Virus record (IMG/VR): IMGVR_UViG_3300023174_000002
Span: 35,209 to 99,208 of that record
Direction: 5' to 3' (one strand)
DNA length: 64,000 nt
Source: a virus
Below, piece by piece: positions 9,065 to 19,186 of the stretch. Under the pieces are notes generated by a model. That model was given only the letters and a program-made list of their open reading frames with translations, did not search any database and was not told the DNA's origin. Every line of letters starts with the position of its first letter. Position 1 is the first letter of the stretch. The translations under genes and the position numbers were made by a program.

Positions 9065-12000
9065 TATGCATACCTCGCTACAGAAGCTATAATAGTATAA
9101 ACTCCGCCACTGTCTTTAAGTATTGTAAAAGTATAAACGTCTACGCTGCTTGCACCACCACTGCTGGGTACAATACCGCCTAGCCATTTTATAGAGCTAG
9201 CAGACTGTGCCACACTATCAATACTTAATGCAGCTTGATAGTATGCTGGAGTTCCATTTGATACTAAGTGAACAATAGATAAAGATCTATTATTCGTAGC
9301 TAATAAAGTAGAGACGCCTGTAATGTTTAGGGTCCAATTTGCTGTTGGATTTGCTGTAGTCCACATAATTGGTGCAATAATAGCATTTAGTGTACAATTA
9401 GTGCCATTAGGAGAAGTGGTATTAATAGCAATAATTTCTGTAGGTGCAACAAATAATGATTTATTAAAGGTTTGTAGAGCTGTCCAAGTATACGAAAAAC
9501 TAGGGTCTAAGGCGGTAGAACTTAATACTCCGCCAGTATAACTAAGTGGACCACCAAGTGCTACTGCAGTAAAACCACCAGCACCATTACCTGCAATAAT
9601 ATTACTGCCACTAGTAGGACCGGCAAAATCTGTACCAGCTACAGCTGTAGCAAAAGCAGTACCACTATATTTTACTATTCCTGTACCCCAGCTACTCTTA
9701 CCAGTACCGCCATTAGCTATATTTAATATACCAGTAACACCAGTACCGCCTAGTGGTAATCCTGTTGCATTAGTTAATGTAATAGATGTCGGTGTTCCAA
9801 GAGCAGGACTAACTAGTGTAGCATTACTTGATAAAACTACATTGCCTGTACCTGTAGAACCACTACTTGTGCCTGTACCGCCTTGAGTAGCTGGAAGCTG
9901 CCCAGTAGTCATAGTAGCTAAGTTTACTTTGCCCCATATTGGTGAAGTATTTGCCCCCTGCGTTAATAATACATTACCTGCAGCAGCTGCAGCTAATTTA
10001 CTTAATGCAATATTACTACTTGCATATAACATATCGCCAATTGTATATGCGCTTGTACCACCTTGACCAGTACCGCCTTGAGTAGCAGGTACTATATAAG
10101 TACTTACTAAACTACCGGCACTTCCTGTAGTACTTTGATTTAGTAATGGTACGTCTGCTGCCTGAATTCCTGACATAGTAATATTAGTACCATCTCCACG
10201 CGCATATGTGCCACTAGTAACTACATTATTAAATAACCCATTAATAGCGTTTTGTCTTGTAACCTGACCGGTACCCCCTAAACCAATACCTACAGTACTA
10301 GTTACACTACCAGCACTACCTGTGACGTTTGCACTCAGTGTAAGGCCAGTAAGCATAGCACTAGTAATTGCCGACATAACAGCATTACCTTGAGCATTAA
10401 TTTGTAATACAGTTCCAGCAGTAAGAATATTATTAGTTAACTCATTAATTGCTTTTTGTCTATCACTTTGGCCTGTGCCACCATTAGCAATTGCAACTAT
10501 ACCACTAATACTTCCTGCAGTATTTGCAGTATTTGCAGTAGTTGCATTACCAATAATATTAGCAGTAATAGTAAGACCGTTTAAATCACTAGCTGCAATA
10601 TTAGACATAACTATATTAGCGCCGTCACCTCGTAAATATCTACCTATTGAAGTATTACCAGCTAGGGCATTAATAGCGGCTTGTCTAGTAGTTTGTCCAG
10701 TTCCACCTTGAGTAATTTGTACTGTTTGCAGCACAGTATTAGCCTGTTCTGCAAAAGCTACATTAGCAGTGCCTGAAATAGTACTAACATTACCGGGGCG
10801 CCAAACATTAGCAGCAGCATTGTAGATTAAAATTTGGCCTGTGGTAGCACCAGCAGTATTAGCATCTGTTAAATTACTAAGTTTTGTAGGAACATTGGGT
10901 TTATTAAGTATAACTGCTAAACCTGTAGTAGCGTTCCAGTCACTATTAACTTGTGCTGTTGGAATATTGGGTTTATCTGCTAAATCTGCGTAACTACCAG
11001 TAATTGCCACATTGGCTAAAAGTGGTTTACCTAGTAAATCTGTATAACTACCACTAATTGCAACGTTTGAAAAATAACCTGCAGTATTATAATTAACACT
11101 AGTAATAAGTTTAGCCCAAGGACTCCAACTATTACTTACATCCCTGCGGCTACGTATATAGCCGTCTGCACTTACAGCAACGTTTGCTCCAGTACCTCCA
11201 GTACTAGGCCAAGCAAGGTAAATTTGTCCGTCACCTTCACCACCTAGGGTAAGCATATTTCCAAAAGCAGTTGGATAGTTATTATTGTTGTAGTTACTTC
11301 TTAAACTTAGAATATTTGACGGTTGCGCTGTTCCATTAGCTTCAGCATTAGATCTGCCTAAATTACCAGTACCAGTAACATAACCGCCTATTAAATTAGG
11401 CATAGGCACATCTACCCAGTCAACATCTGTTTCGCCAGCATTAACTCGTAAAAACTTTGTGCCTTTAGTAACATAATTAGGTAACAGATTAATTCTAGCA
11501 TTTGATGCTGTATTAGCACCAGTACCACCATTTGCTACATTTACAATGCCTGTTAGTGCAATGTTTACCTGACTGCTAGTACCACCACTTACTAAATTTT
11601 TTTGTGCAGTAAGTGGTGCAGACGTATTAATTGTAGTTATTACATTTTTAGCATCTATTGGAGCTTCCCAGTAAGAATCAGTTCCAGTATTATCTAAAGT
11701 TAATACCCATCCTGCCATTCCTGCACCAAGTGCAAGTGGCATAATATTTCGTCTAGCATTATCTCTAGTATTAGCATTTGTGCCACCATTAGCTATATTT
11801 AGTATACCAGTAGTTCCAGTATTTAAAGGTAGTCCGGTTGCATTAGTTAATATTGCAAAACTAGGTACTCCAATATTAGGTGTAGTATACCTAGGTATAT
11901 TGCTAGCAGTATTACTACTAGCATTATTAGAAGTATTAGGAACAGAAATAGATGGTGGCGCAGTTAAAACTGGATTAGCAATAATTAAATCATAAAGGAT

Positions 12001-12921
12001 ATTATTAGCAGCAGTAAGGTCTGCTCTAATTACACCGTTAGCAAAAACAATATTATCACCAATACTAACATTTTTTATACCGCCATTAGCGTTACCCATC
12101 AGCAAGTCTGCACCGCTAGTAGGGCCTACATAGTCTACGCCTGCAGTTCCTGTAATAATTGCACCAGTACTATTGCCTTTTAATAATCCAGTACCTAGAT
12201 TTGCTCTACCAGTACCACCTGAAGTAACTGGTAGAGCATTGCCTGGTGAATAGCTTAAACCTATGTTACCATCAGCTGTAAGCGGGCTGCCTGATACACT
12301 TAAGAAAAAGTTATTAGGAGTACCCAAACCAACACTGGTCAGGGCACCCACTCCACCAAGACTAATAACAACTGTATTGTTAGGACCATTATCTCTGATA
12401 ATAATGCCAGTACCTTGTGTTAATACTCGTTCATTAGTTAACTGACCACTACTGCTCATAACTACAAAACTTTCTGTAGTTTTTGCAAGTCCTGTAGTTT
12501 TTAATGTATTATTATCAAGTATTAGTCCGGTATCTAATGTAACATTTTGAAAACCGCCTGCACCATCGCCTGCCAATAAATATTCGCCATCCGTAGGATT
12601 TTCATACACAAACTGACTTAGTTCGTCAGAAACAGTATATCCTAGTGGACTAGGGTCAATATTAGATACTAGTGCATATTTAACATAATATCTGCTATTA
12701 GGTACTAAATTAGGTATATGAACTTGTAAACTTAAACCATCATATACTAGGTTACCAATTGGAGGGCTCTGAGTAGTTAAATCTTCTCCAGAAGTTAAAT
12801 AACACCAAACTTTAACTGTATTTAAATCATTTCTAAATCTACCACTATAGGTATCTGTAGGAGAACTTATGCTTAAATTTAAGGATTTAATTCCAGGATT
12901 TAAATATGCTCTTACTGTCAT
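9064..12921 (-). CDS. Large tail fibre protein with GGTG repeats and pyocin-knob-like domain
   Basis: 1285 residues. The N-terminal ~110 residues resemble a fibronectin-like fold next to the J protein. The rest holds many copies of the fibre repeat IANGGTGANT / QGGTGQTTRQAAINAL. Around residues 515-610 a segment (SNILSLRSNYNNNNYPTAF, then GEGDGQIYLAW and SPWAKLI) matches pyocin-knob domains found in phage tail fibres. The final ~115 residues are likely a C-terminal tip. Ribosome site AAAGGA precedes ATG 12921. It follows the J-like gene, so receptor recognition is expected. Confidence 0.75.
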   Translation of the reverse strand: MTVRAYLNPGIKSLNLSISSPTDTYSGRFRNDLNTVKVWCYLTSGEDLTTQSPPIGNLVYDGLSLQVHIPNLVPNSRYYVKYALVSNIDPSPLGYTVSDELSQFVYENPTDGEYLLAGDGAGGFQNVTLDTGLILDNNTLKTTGLAKTTESFVVMSSSGQLTNERVLTQGTGIIIRDNGPNNTVVISLGGVGALTSVGLGTPNNFFLSVSGSPLTADGNIGLSYSPGNALPVTSGGTGRANLGTGLLKGNSTGAIITGTAGVDYVGPTSGADLLMGNANGGIKNVSIGDNIVFANGVIRADLTAANNILYDLIIANPVLTAPPSISVPNTSNNASSNTASNIPRYTTPNIGVPSFAILTNATGLPLNTGTTGILNIANGGTNANTRDNARRNIMPLALGAGMAGWVLTLDNTGTDSYWEAPIDAKNVITTINTSAPLTAQKNLVSGGTSSQVNIALTGIVNVANGGTGANTASNARINLLPNYVTKGTKFLRVNAGETDVDWVDVPMPNLIGGYVTGTGNLGRSNAEANGTAQPSNILSLRSNYNNNNYPTAFGNMLTLGGEGDGQIYLAWPSTGGTGANVAVSADGYIRSRRDVSNSWSPWAKLITSVNYNTAGYFSNVAISGSYTDLLGKPLLANVAITGSYADLADKPNIPTAQVNSDWNATTGLAVILNKPNVPTKLSNLTDANTAGATTGQILIYNAAANVWRPGNVSTISGTANVAFAEQANTVLQTVQITQGGTGQTTRQAAINALAGNTSIGRYLRGDGANIVMSNIAASDLNGLTITANIIGNATTANTANTAGSISGIVAIANGGTGQSDRQKAINELTNNILTAGTVLQINAQGNAVMSAITSAMLTGLTLSANVTGSAGSVTSTVGIGLGGTGQVTRQNAINGLFNNVVTSGTYARGDGTNITMSGIQAADVPLLNQSTTGSAGSLVSTYIVPATQGGTGQGGTSAYTIGDMLYASSNIALSKLAAAAAGNVLLTQGANTSPIWGKVNLATMTTGQLPATQGGTGTSSGSTGTGNVVLSSNATLVSPALGTPTSITLTNATGLPLGGTGVTGILNIANGGTGKSSWGTGIVKYSGTAFATAVAGTDFAGPTSGSNIIAGNGAGGFTAVALGGPLSYTGGVLSSTALDPSFSYTWTALQTFNKSLFVAPTEIIAINTTSPNGTNCTLNAIIAPIMWTTANPTANWTLNITGVSTLLATNNRSLSIVHLVSNGTPAYYQAALSIDSVAQSASSIKWLGGIVPSSGGASSVDVYTFTILKDSGGVYTIIASVARYA

Positions 12922-12930
12922 AATAATCCT

Positions 12931-15900
12931 TTATTTTATATGAGTCACAGTTACTACTCCTAGTGAACTAGTACGACTATAATTGTTGTTTGTGTCTACG
13001 GTTCTGCAAGCAACTCTGTACTGAACTCCAGTATAAGTAAGCCTGGGCGTAGGGTTTATGCCAGTACCTAAACTAAATTCAATAAGATTAATTCTGCCGG
13101 GACCGCGGCTTTGAACTGTTTTTATATCATCTAATCCAGAACCTAATTCCCAAAAATCTCCAGTTCCTGGGTTTCTATACACTCTGTATTCAAAAGTTTT
13201 AAAATCACTGTTTTCTAGTAAGTCAAAATTTTGTGGAGTAACGTAAATATAGTGATCGTCTAATAAAACATCTACTATAGGAGGTTCTAGATAATTTCCA
13301 CCAGTTTTTCCAGTAATAGAAACTGTAACAGGTGGATATGACCAAGGTCCGACAATGCTACCAGTTGCATTAGAGTACCTTGTTTTAAGCTTATACCCTG
13401 TACTAGAAATCAGTCCTGGTACAGTAAAAGCGCTTTGTGATTTATCAACTGTCATGACTCCGGTTAGGGTGTCGTCATTAAATTGAGCGTCTGCTTCAAC
13501 AATAGCAAGTTGGATTTTAGTTGCTAATGCTGGAAGCCCTGTAGGATGGCCAATGGCTACAATTAGTGTATTTTGATAAACACCAGGAGATATTTGTACT
13601 GCATATAGTGGATCACTACTTGTATCAATAATAATTGGTGTTTGAACAATGCGCTGTATTAATACATCAGTATGCGATCCAGTAATATTTGGTAAAAATA
13701 CATCGTTAGCAAAATTATCATCATACAGTGTTGGCGAATAATCTGTAAGCGTAAGTTTAGCAGTATTATTATTTTGTGTTTCAACACTTAGCACAACTAA
13801 TTCTTGAGAATCTGTATATGTAGTAGGTACTAGCGTAGTAGTAATTCCTAACATATATAAATTATCTACTGTTGGTGGAGTAGATAATGTTAATAGTTGT
13901 TCACCAATAGTTATTTCATTTGTATACTGTGGAGCACCAATAGTTACTGGAGTACTAAAGGTTTTTACTATTGCACCTTGTATAGTTCTGATTCTAATAA
14001 TGTAAATTTTACTAGGCTCTATATAGAACTCTTCGCTTAAGGTTAGTTTAGTAGTGTTAGCAGTAGGATTTTCAATTTTTATAATTCTACCGGTTCCAAT
14101 ACCCCACTCAGGAATATCGTGTGAAACTCGTACTAAATCGCCTCTGGTACATACCAAGTGCTCAAAATCTACATTAATACTGTATGTTTCTGGTCGTAGC
14201 TTTGCTTGTGCTAAATGAAATTTAGCTAAATATATTGCTTGAGCTTTATTAGTTACACCGGGAAAATTTATTTGTTCATAAATTTTTGCAGTTGATTCTG
14301 TAAAACCTTCTCTATATACAAAAAACTCATCTGGTTGATAGGCTTTAGACTCATCTTGAATAGTAACTCTTAACGCATCAGGAAGTCTAGGTATTGCTTT
14401 TGTGGATTCAAATCCCCAACTATTATGAGGTGTAAAATGTTGTGTTACATATTGTCTAGGTCTATCAATAACAACTGTCCACTTACCATTTACAATTGCT
14501 GGACTAGCAAGACCTGCAGCACAAATATCTCTAAGAGTGTCCATTACGCTTTGAGTATTTGTAATTACATTATTAAAAGCTAGTTTTTTAACAAAGCAAA
14601 ATGTATGCCATTCCTGTAGTTTTAATAAATCAATTTCTGCACTTACCCTTGTTACAGGTATTGCATAAGCATTAGCACAATGTGTAAGCACATAAATAAA
14701 TAAACTAGCGGGATTATTTGTTGCTTGATTCGGTATCCAGTTAGTACCGTTTGATAAGGTATTAACAGGAATATTAGGATTAGTATTATTCCAACCAGTG
14801 CCATTCCAATCATAAGTTTTAGTAGTTACTAGTGCATTAATTCCATCTACAGTACCATTAATTTTTCCTGTGCTTTCAAGTCTAATTGCACTTTTTGCTA
14901 AGTAACATCCAGGTGGATTAGTAGTAGGACCATTATTGCTAAATCCGGTTAAGGAATTAACTTGTACAGTATTGAATAATCTAAGATCACCCTCTTCGTC
15001 TTTATCAGTATTTGCTCTACGCACTCTAATATCATACTGTGCTTTTGGAAGATTATAAAACCAATAAGTATAGTTAAATGGATCTTTTCGCTTTTCATAA
15101 GTACCAGCAATACCTATTGAAATTGTATTAGTAGTTTGTGGATTAGGATTTAAATCCCCTCCTGCAATATAGGTAATTTTTAGTGCAACTCGCCCAGCAT
15201 AAGAATTACCGCCTGCACTAAAACTAGCGTCACCTCTACTAATCAATCTTAAGTTTCTAACGCCTTGTGTAACATTTAGCGAAGTTGTAAATCTGGTTCC
15301 AAAAAAATTATTTTCAATATTAAGTACAGGAGTAATATCTTCTGGATTTAAAGGTAATTTTGATGTTCCTGCCGTATATTCTGGAAGTATAGATCCTATT
15401 CCTGGAGTTCCAGACCCTACTGGTGTGGCCACAAGACTAAGATCATCATTACTATTGCCAGGACTACTGTAATCACTACCAGCAACATATAAAGTTGCAG
15501 AACCTACTACAGCCATTTCAATATTATAATATCCAGTAGTAGGAAATGTTACGGCTGCATTTAAATCTATAACGTTGTTTCCGCTTGTTGCCCAGACCCC
15601 ACTACTAATTAGCAAAGGAGACCAAGTTGAAAGAGTATTGGTACTACTACTATAGGCATTAACATTACTAAAACTAGTGGAGTTAAATATTAAGTTTTCC
15701 GCACCAGTTTGATAATTTGTGGTTAAACCTAATAATTTTCCACCATTAAGAGTTACAGCTACAGCAGTAGGTGTTGATTGTACCCAGTCAAGTCCACTAG
15801 TGCTGTTGTTAACAATAGTAAGATTTAAACCACTATAGTTAACGTCTACTGTACCACGATAATCTACTGGAGTACCAAAAAGTCCTGTACCAGTTTTTAA

Positions 15901-17805
15901 ACAAAAATCATAAATCTTTATATCGCCTTGAGGTATTTGCGGTTTAACAACGTATAAGTAAGTACTTGAAGGCCCTGGGTATGACCAGTACACATTAAAA
16001 TTAGTACCATTGGGTTGGTGATTAGTATTTTGATTTTGTAAACTAGCGTATACTACTCCGCCATATTTAACTAAATCACCAATAGCATATGTGCCAGTAC
16101 TTGACCAAGGTTGAGCAACTAGTGATAAACTTGCAAAGTTTTTCTGATAATAATACGTTTTTATATTATAAGGTATAACAGTATCAGTAGGATTAAGAGT
16201 AGGGGTTCCTGCTGATAGTGTAAGTCTACCTCCTTGTCCAATACTAATAGTATGCCATTGGTATAGTGTTGGGTAGTCTGGATTAGTACTGGTTTCGGGA
16301 AAATCAATAGGTGTTGGAACAGACACTATCCAATTTTTAACCTGACTATTTAATAAATTTGAGCTAACTGCTGTAGCATACGCACCTTGAGTAACCCATG
16401 TATTATTTATACTTACGCCGTCTGCTTGATAATGAGGCTTATATTGAACTTCTATATCTGTTCGTGCAGTATGAATTGAACCATCTTTTACATTAACTGC
16501 TCTACAACCCTGTGGAAATGTAAAACTGAGTGCCATGCTGGTAACTTGATCAGTTAAATTAATTTCAGTCCAAGGGTTTCCAAGCGTATCATTATTTACT
16601 AACTCTACTGGACCACCTGCACTTGCATATACTTGTTGAATTTCTTGACCATAAATACTGTTAAAACTATCTTGATCTTCTGTTGGATAACCGTATAGAT
16701 GTGCTGGAGCTAATTGGCTTAGTGTACCAGTAGTTAAGTCGTTGTAAAAACTAGTCAGTGGTATAGTACCAATTTGCAAATCTTCAATTGCTAATGGGCC
16801 AAATCCCCAAATTAATAGTGTGGTAATATTATTACTATTTTCTAGACTATGAATATATGGTTGTGCACCAAGTATACCTGTCATGCGTACTTTGCCTAAT
16901 ACAACAGGAATTGCTCCAAATCTATTCATCTGGTTACTTGTACCATTGAATAAATTTAAGGTGCCTGGTGTACCAGGATCATTTACACTAGGATTTCTAA
17001 CCGGTGCAATTGCATTGATTAATCTGCCACCAATATAACTAATTGCAAAAGCTGTAGCTACATACGCTGCAGTATATGCAAGTGTACCTTGAGCCCCTGC
17101 CATTAACGCAACTTGTGGAGCAAAATATGCTACGGCTACAACTAATGCAATTGTTGCTAAAGCTCTTACGGCACGTTTACCTGCTAGTACCCTATATGCA
17201 ATAGTTTCGCCCGGCAATAATGTTTTAGTATGCCAGTGTGTTTTATCTACTGGTACGCCATCAACAAGTATAATAATTCTTTCAAATAATCTATCACCAA
17301 TTTGATATTTTTGTTTAATATAAACACTTAATTCTTCTAGAGTTTTTCCAGCTATTACCCAATCTGTAACTACTTCTTGAGTTCGTAGTGGATGTGGCGC
17401 TCCAGTTAGCTGAACTGTTTTAGAAGAGTATCTATAAATACCTTCTAGTCGTTTTGACCAATTAGAATTATTTAATGATTCAACTATACTGGTTTGACCC
17501 TCATTGATATGTAAAAAATTATTGTTACCAATGTAAATACCAATATGAGTAGGCTGACCTAAAATTTTAAATACGCATAAATCTGGTATTTCTGGCGTAG
17601 TAACCAATTGCCAAGACTCTTTTTGAATATTTACTAGTTCACGAATATTTTTGCCACTGTCACCATCATAGTCTTCGATTAAACTTGGTAAATCAATGCC
17701 AAATTGTTCCGAATATATTAGACGTGCTAATCCCCAGCAATCCGTACCAGAATGCTCTCTGCCATTATGTTTATAAGGTAATCCTATGTACTTATTATGC
17801 CACAT
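12931..17805 (-). CDS. Tail tip fusion: NlpC/P60 peptidase + tail assembly I-like + host-specificity J-like
   Basis: 1624 residues combining three lambda-type functions. Residues 1-130 are an NlpC/P60 cysteine peptidase with Cys23 (SGTDCWGL), His87 (THIGIYIG) and His99, as in lambda K. Residues about 135-290 resemble lambda I: a ubiquitin-like part, then a hydrophobic glycine-rich segment (ALATIALVVAVAYFAP). From about 290 onward lies a J-like central tail tip with an inserted CBM-like stretch (WSSTGTYAIGDLVKYGG) and C-terminal fibronectin-type domains. The ATG overlaps the preceding stop (CTAATG). It should form the tail tip, digest peptidoglycan and bind receptors. The fusion is unusual; in lambda these are separate genes. 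Confidence 0.8.
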   Translation of the reverse strand: MWHNKYIGLPYKHNGREHSGTDCWGLARLIYSEQFGIDLPSLIEDYDGDSGKNIRELVNIQKESWQLVTTPEIPDLCVFKILGQPTHIGIYIGNNNFLHINEGQTSIVESLNNSNWSKRLEGIYRYSSKTVQLTGAPHPLRTQEVVTDWVIAGKTLEELSVYIKQKYQIGDRLFERIIILVDGVPVDKTHWHTKTLLPGETIAYRVLAGKRAVRALATIALVVAVAYFAPQVALMAGAQGTLAYTAAYVATAFAISYIGGRLINAIAPVRNPSVNDPGTPGTLNLFNGTSNQMNRFGAIPVVLGKVRMTGILGAQPYIHSLENSNNITTLLIWGFGPLAIEDLQIGTIPLTSFYNDLTTGTLSQLAPAHLYGYPTEDQDSFNSIYGQEIQQVYASAGGPVELVNNDTLGNPWTEINLTDQVTSMALSFTFPQGCRAVNVKDGSIHTARTDIEVQYKPHYQADGVSINNTWVTQGAYATAVSSNLLNSQVKNWIVSVPTPIDFPETSTNPDYPTLYQWHTISIGQGGRLTLSAGTPTLNPTDTVIPYNIKTYYYQKNFASLSLVAQPWSSTGTYAIGDLVKYGGVVYASLQNQNTNHQPNGTNFNVYWSYPGPSSTYLYVVKPQIPQGDIKIYDFCLKTGTGLFGTPVDYRGTVDVNYSGLNLTIVNNSTSGLDWVQSTPTAVAVTLNGGKLLGLTTNYQTGAENLIFNSTSFSNVNAYSSSTNTLSTWSPLLISSGVWATSGNNVIDLNAAVTFPTTGYYNIEMAVVGSATLYVAGSDYSSPGNSNDDLSLVATPVGSGTPGIGSILPEYTAGTSKLPLNPEDITPVLNIENNFFGTRFTTSLNVTQGVRNLRLISRGDASFSAGGNSYAGRVALKITYIAGGDLNPNPQTTNTISIGIAGTYEKRKDPFNYTYWFYNLPKAQYDIRVRRANTDKDEEGDLRLFNTVQVNSLTGFSNNGPTTNPPGCYLAKSAIRLESTGKINGTVDGINALVTTKTYDWNGTGWNNTNPNIPVNTLSNGTNWIPNQATNNPASLFIYVLTHCANAYAIPVTRVSAEIDLLKLQEWHTFCFVKKLAFNNVITNTQSVMDTLRDICAAGLASPAIVNGKWTVVIDRPRQYVTQHFTPHNSWGFESTKAIPRLPDALRVTIQDESKAYQPDEFFVYREGFTESTAKIYEQINFPGVTNKAQAIYLAKFHLAQAKLRPETYSINVDFEHLVCTRGDLVRVSHDIPEWGIGTGRIIKIENPTANTTKLTLSEEFYIEPSKIYIIRIRTIQGAIVKTFSTPVTIGAPQYTNEITIGEQLLTLSTPPTVDNLYMLGITTTLVPTTYTDSQELVVLSVETQNNNTAKLTLTDYSPTLYDDNFANDVFLPNITGSHTDVLIQRIVQTPIIIDTSSDPLYAVQISPGVYQNTLIVAIGHPTGLPALATKIQLAIVEADAQFNDDTLTGVMTVDKSQSAFTVPGLISSTGYKLKTRYSNATGSIVGPWSYPPVTVSITGKTGGNYLEPPIVDVLLDDHYIYVTPQNFDLLENSDFKTFEYRVYRNPGTGDFWELGSGLDDIKTVQSRGPGRINLIEFSLGTGINPTPRLTYTGVQYRVACRTVDTNNNYSRTSSLGVVTVTHIK

Positions 17806-18815
17806 TAGAACAATCCTGGAAAATATTTTGGGGAAAAATTATAGGCAGGAAAAGGTTCTGTACTATAATTAATCATGCTAAGCTGAAGGTTAACGCCTTG
17901 AGCACTGTAAGTTACGCCGGTTATATAAAAATTTGAAAAAGATGCTTCTACATAACTGGGATTATCAGATAGTACAAGTTGTAGTAGGATTTTAGCAGGC
18001 GAATTTAAGTTAGTTCTAATAAATTCAATTAATTCTTTATTAGCATAATTAATACTAATATTACAACTAGAACTGCCATCATCGCTTTCACCTGGCAGCG
18101 TAATTTCCATTGGAAAATAAATAAAAGTACTATTAGTAATAAAATTACCACCAGTATTATAAGCACTATTTAAGGTATACTGTGCAAGAAATCCAGCACT
18201 ACCACTAGTAATTATTTCTCTAGGTGTAACATAGGCCCCGCCTTTTATACCAATTACTGTATGCGTAACCCTGCTTGGACCCCAAGTACTAGTTGCTGTA
18301 GTTTTAAACTGTTGGTTAATATAGTCTCTGGTTGACTGATCTAGCGATGTGGCATCCCAACTACCAATAGATACCAACTTTCCAGTTGGTATGTTTTGAA
18401 GAGCACTTTTAAGTTGTTGAGAATTACCGGCACCATAAGTATCATAGGTATTAGTACTTTCAACGGCAAAAGTAGTTGGATTTATTACCATAACACTGTG
18501 GCCGCGACCAAAAGTATAATTAACTGTTGTGCCGTTAATTTTAAAATAACTATATAATGGGCTTGTAGTACCATCAAAGTCGCTGCTTTGAACGTCTACA
18601 GTACCTAAACTATTAGCTCCACCTACCATACTAACACCGTATACCACATCCGTATCAGTAGTATATTCGTTTAGTCTTTGTGTAAAATTATCGGCTAAAT
18701 GTAAAACTTCAGTTGTATTATCTTTAGGGTCGTATACAGTTAATAATAATATTACTGCCTCTTCAGTTTCTGAAGAGTACATAGCCTGTATAGCTGATTG
18801 GCTTAATCCTCTCAT
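17805..18815 (-). CDS. Minor tail protein (DUF1833-like) with inserted ILEI/FAM3-like domain
   Basis: 336 residues. Residues 1-60 (MRGLSQSAIQAMYSSETEEA...) and about 225-336 (YFPMEITLPGESDDG..., NISINYANKELIEFIRT) look like the two halves of a DUF1833-type minor tail protein. Between them sits a segment with GRGHSVMVINPTTFAVEST, YDTYG, LVSIGSWDATS and VIGIKGGAY, matching ILEI/PANDER (FAM3) carbohydrate-binding-like folds. The start overlaps the upstream stop (ATGA). Its position between M-like and J-like genes fits lambda L. The domain insertion is inferred from motif order, not from a search. Confidence 0.7.
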   Translation of the reverse strand: MRGLSQSAIQAMYSSETEEAVILLLTVYDPKDNTTEVLHLADNFTQRLNEYTTDTDVVYGVSMVGGANSLGTVDVQSSDFDGTTSPLYSYFKINGTTVNYTFGRGHSVMVINPTTFAVESTNTYDTYGAGNSQQLKSALQNIPTGKLVSIGSWDATSLDQSTRDYINQQFKTTATSTWGPSRVTHTVIGIKGGAYVTPREIITSGSAGFLAQYTLNSAYNTGGNFITNSTFIYFPMEITLPGESDDGSSSCNISINYANKELIEFIRTNLNSPAKILLQLVLSDNPSYVEASFSNFYITGVTYSAQGVNLQLSMINYSTEPFPAYNFSPKYFPGLF

Positions 18816-19183
18816 GGCAATATTTCAAAAGTTAAACTAGCACTCCAGTATCCGGGTGCTAGGTATGTTAGTGTGTAAAATTCACCTTCGCCTTGAGGTA
18901 TAATTCTGGCTTCTACTGTAGTTCCCAACAATCGTGGATGTGGAAAGTTAAACCTTGCCACACCACGAATGTCGCTTTTTATAAAAGTTTCCAAAGTTTG
19001 CGTTTGCGCTGTAGTTAGGATAAAGCTAAGATTCATAGTGCTAGTTCTAGCATTACGCCTGCGAACCTTAGCAGGACCCATATCCATAGGACTTCTAATA
19101 ACACCTACTTGTACTGTTTCCTGAAAGCCCTTTTGTGGTACTTGTGGAAAACCATTTGCAGTAGGCCAATTAATAACAGCCAT
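18812..19183 (-). CDS. Minor tail protein (lambda M-like position)
   Basis: 123 residues with the family pattern of small phage minor tail proteins: GFPQVPQKGFQETVQVGVIRS, then the conserved MDMGPAKVRRRN motif, FILTTAQTQTLETF, a FNFPHPR motif and an LTFEILP ending. It has AGGAGAT before ATG 19183 and lies 4 bases after the tape measure gene. It likely helps form the tail tip around the tape measure C-terminus. Confidence in the family is high; the precise role is by analogy with lambda M. Confidence 0.75.
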   Translation of the reverse strand: MAVINWPTANGFPQVPQKGFQETVQVGVIRSPMDMGPAKVRRRNARTSTMNLSFILTTAQTQTLETFIKSDIRGVARFNFPHPRLLGTTVEARIIPQGEGEFYTLTYLAPGYWSASLTFEILP

Positions 19184-19186
19184 AGA

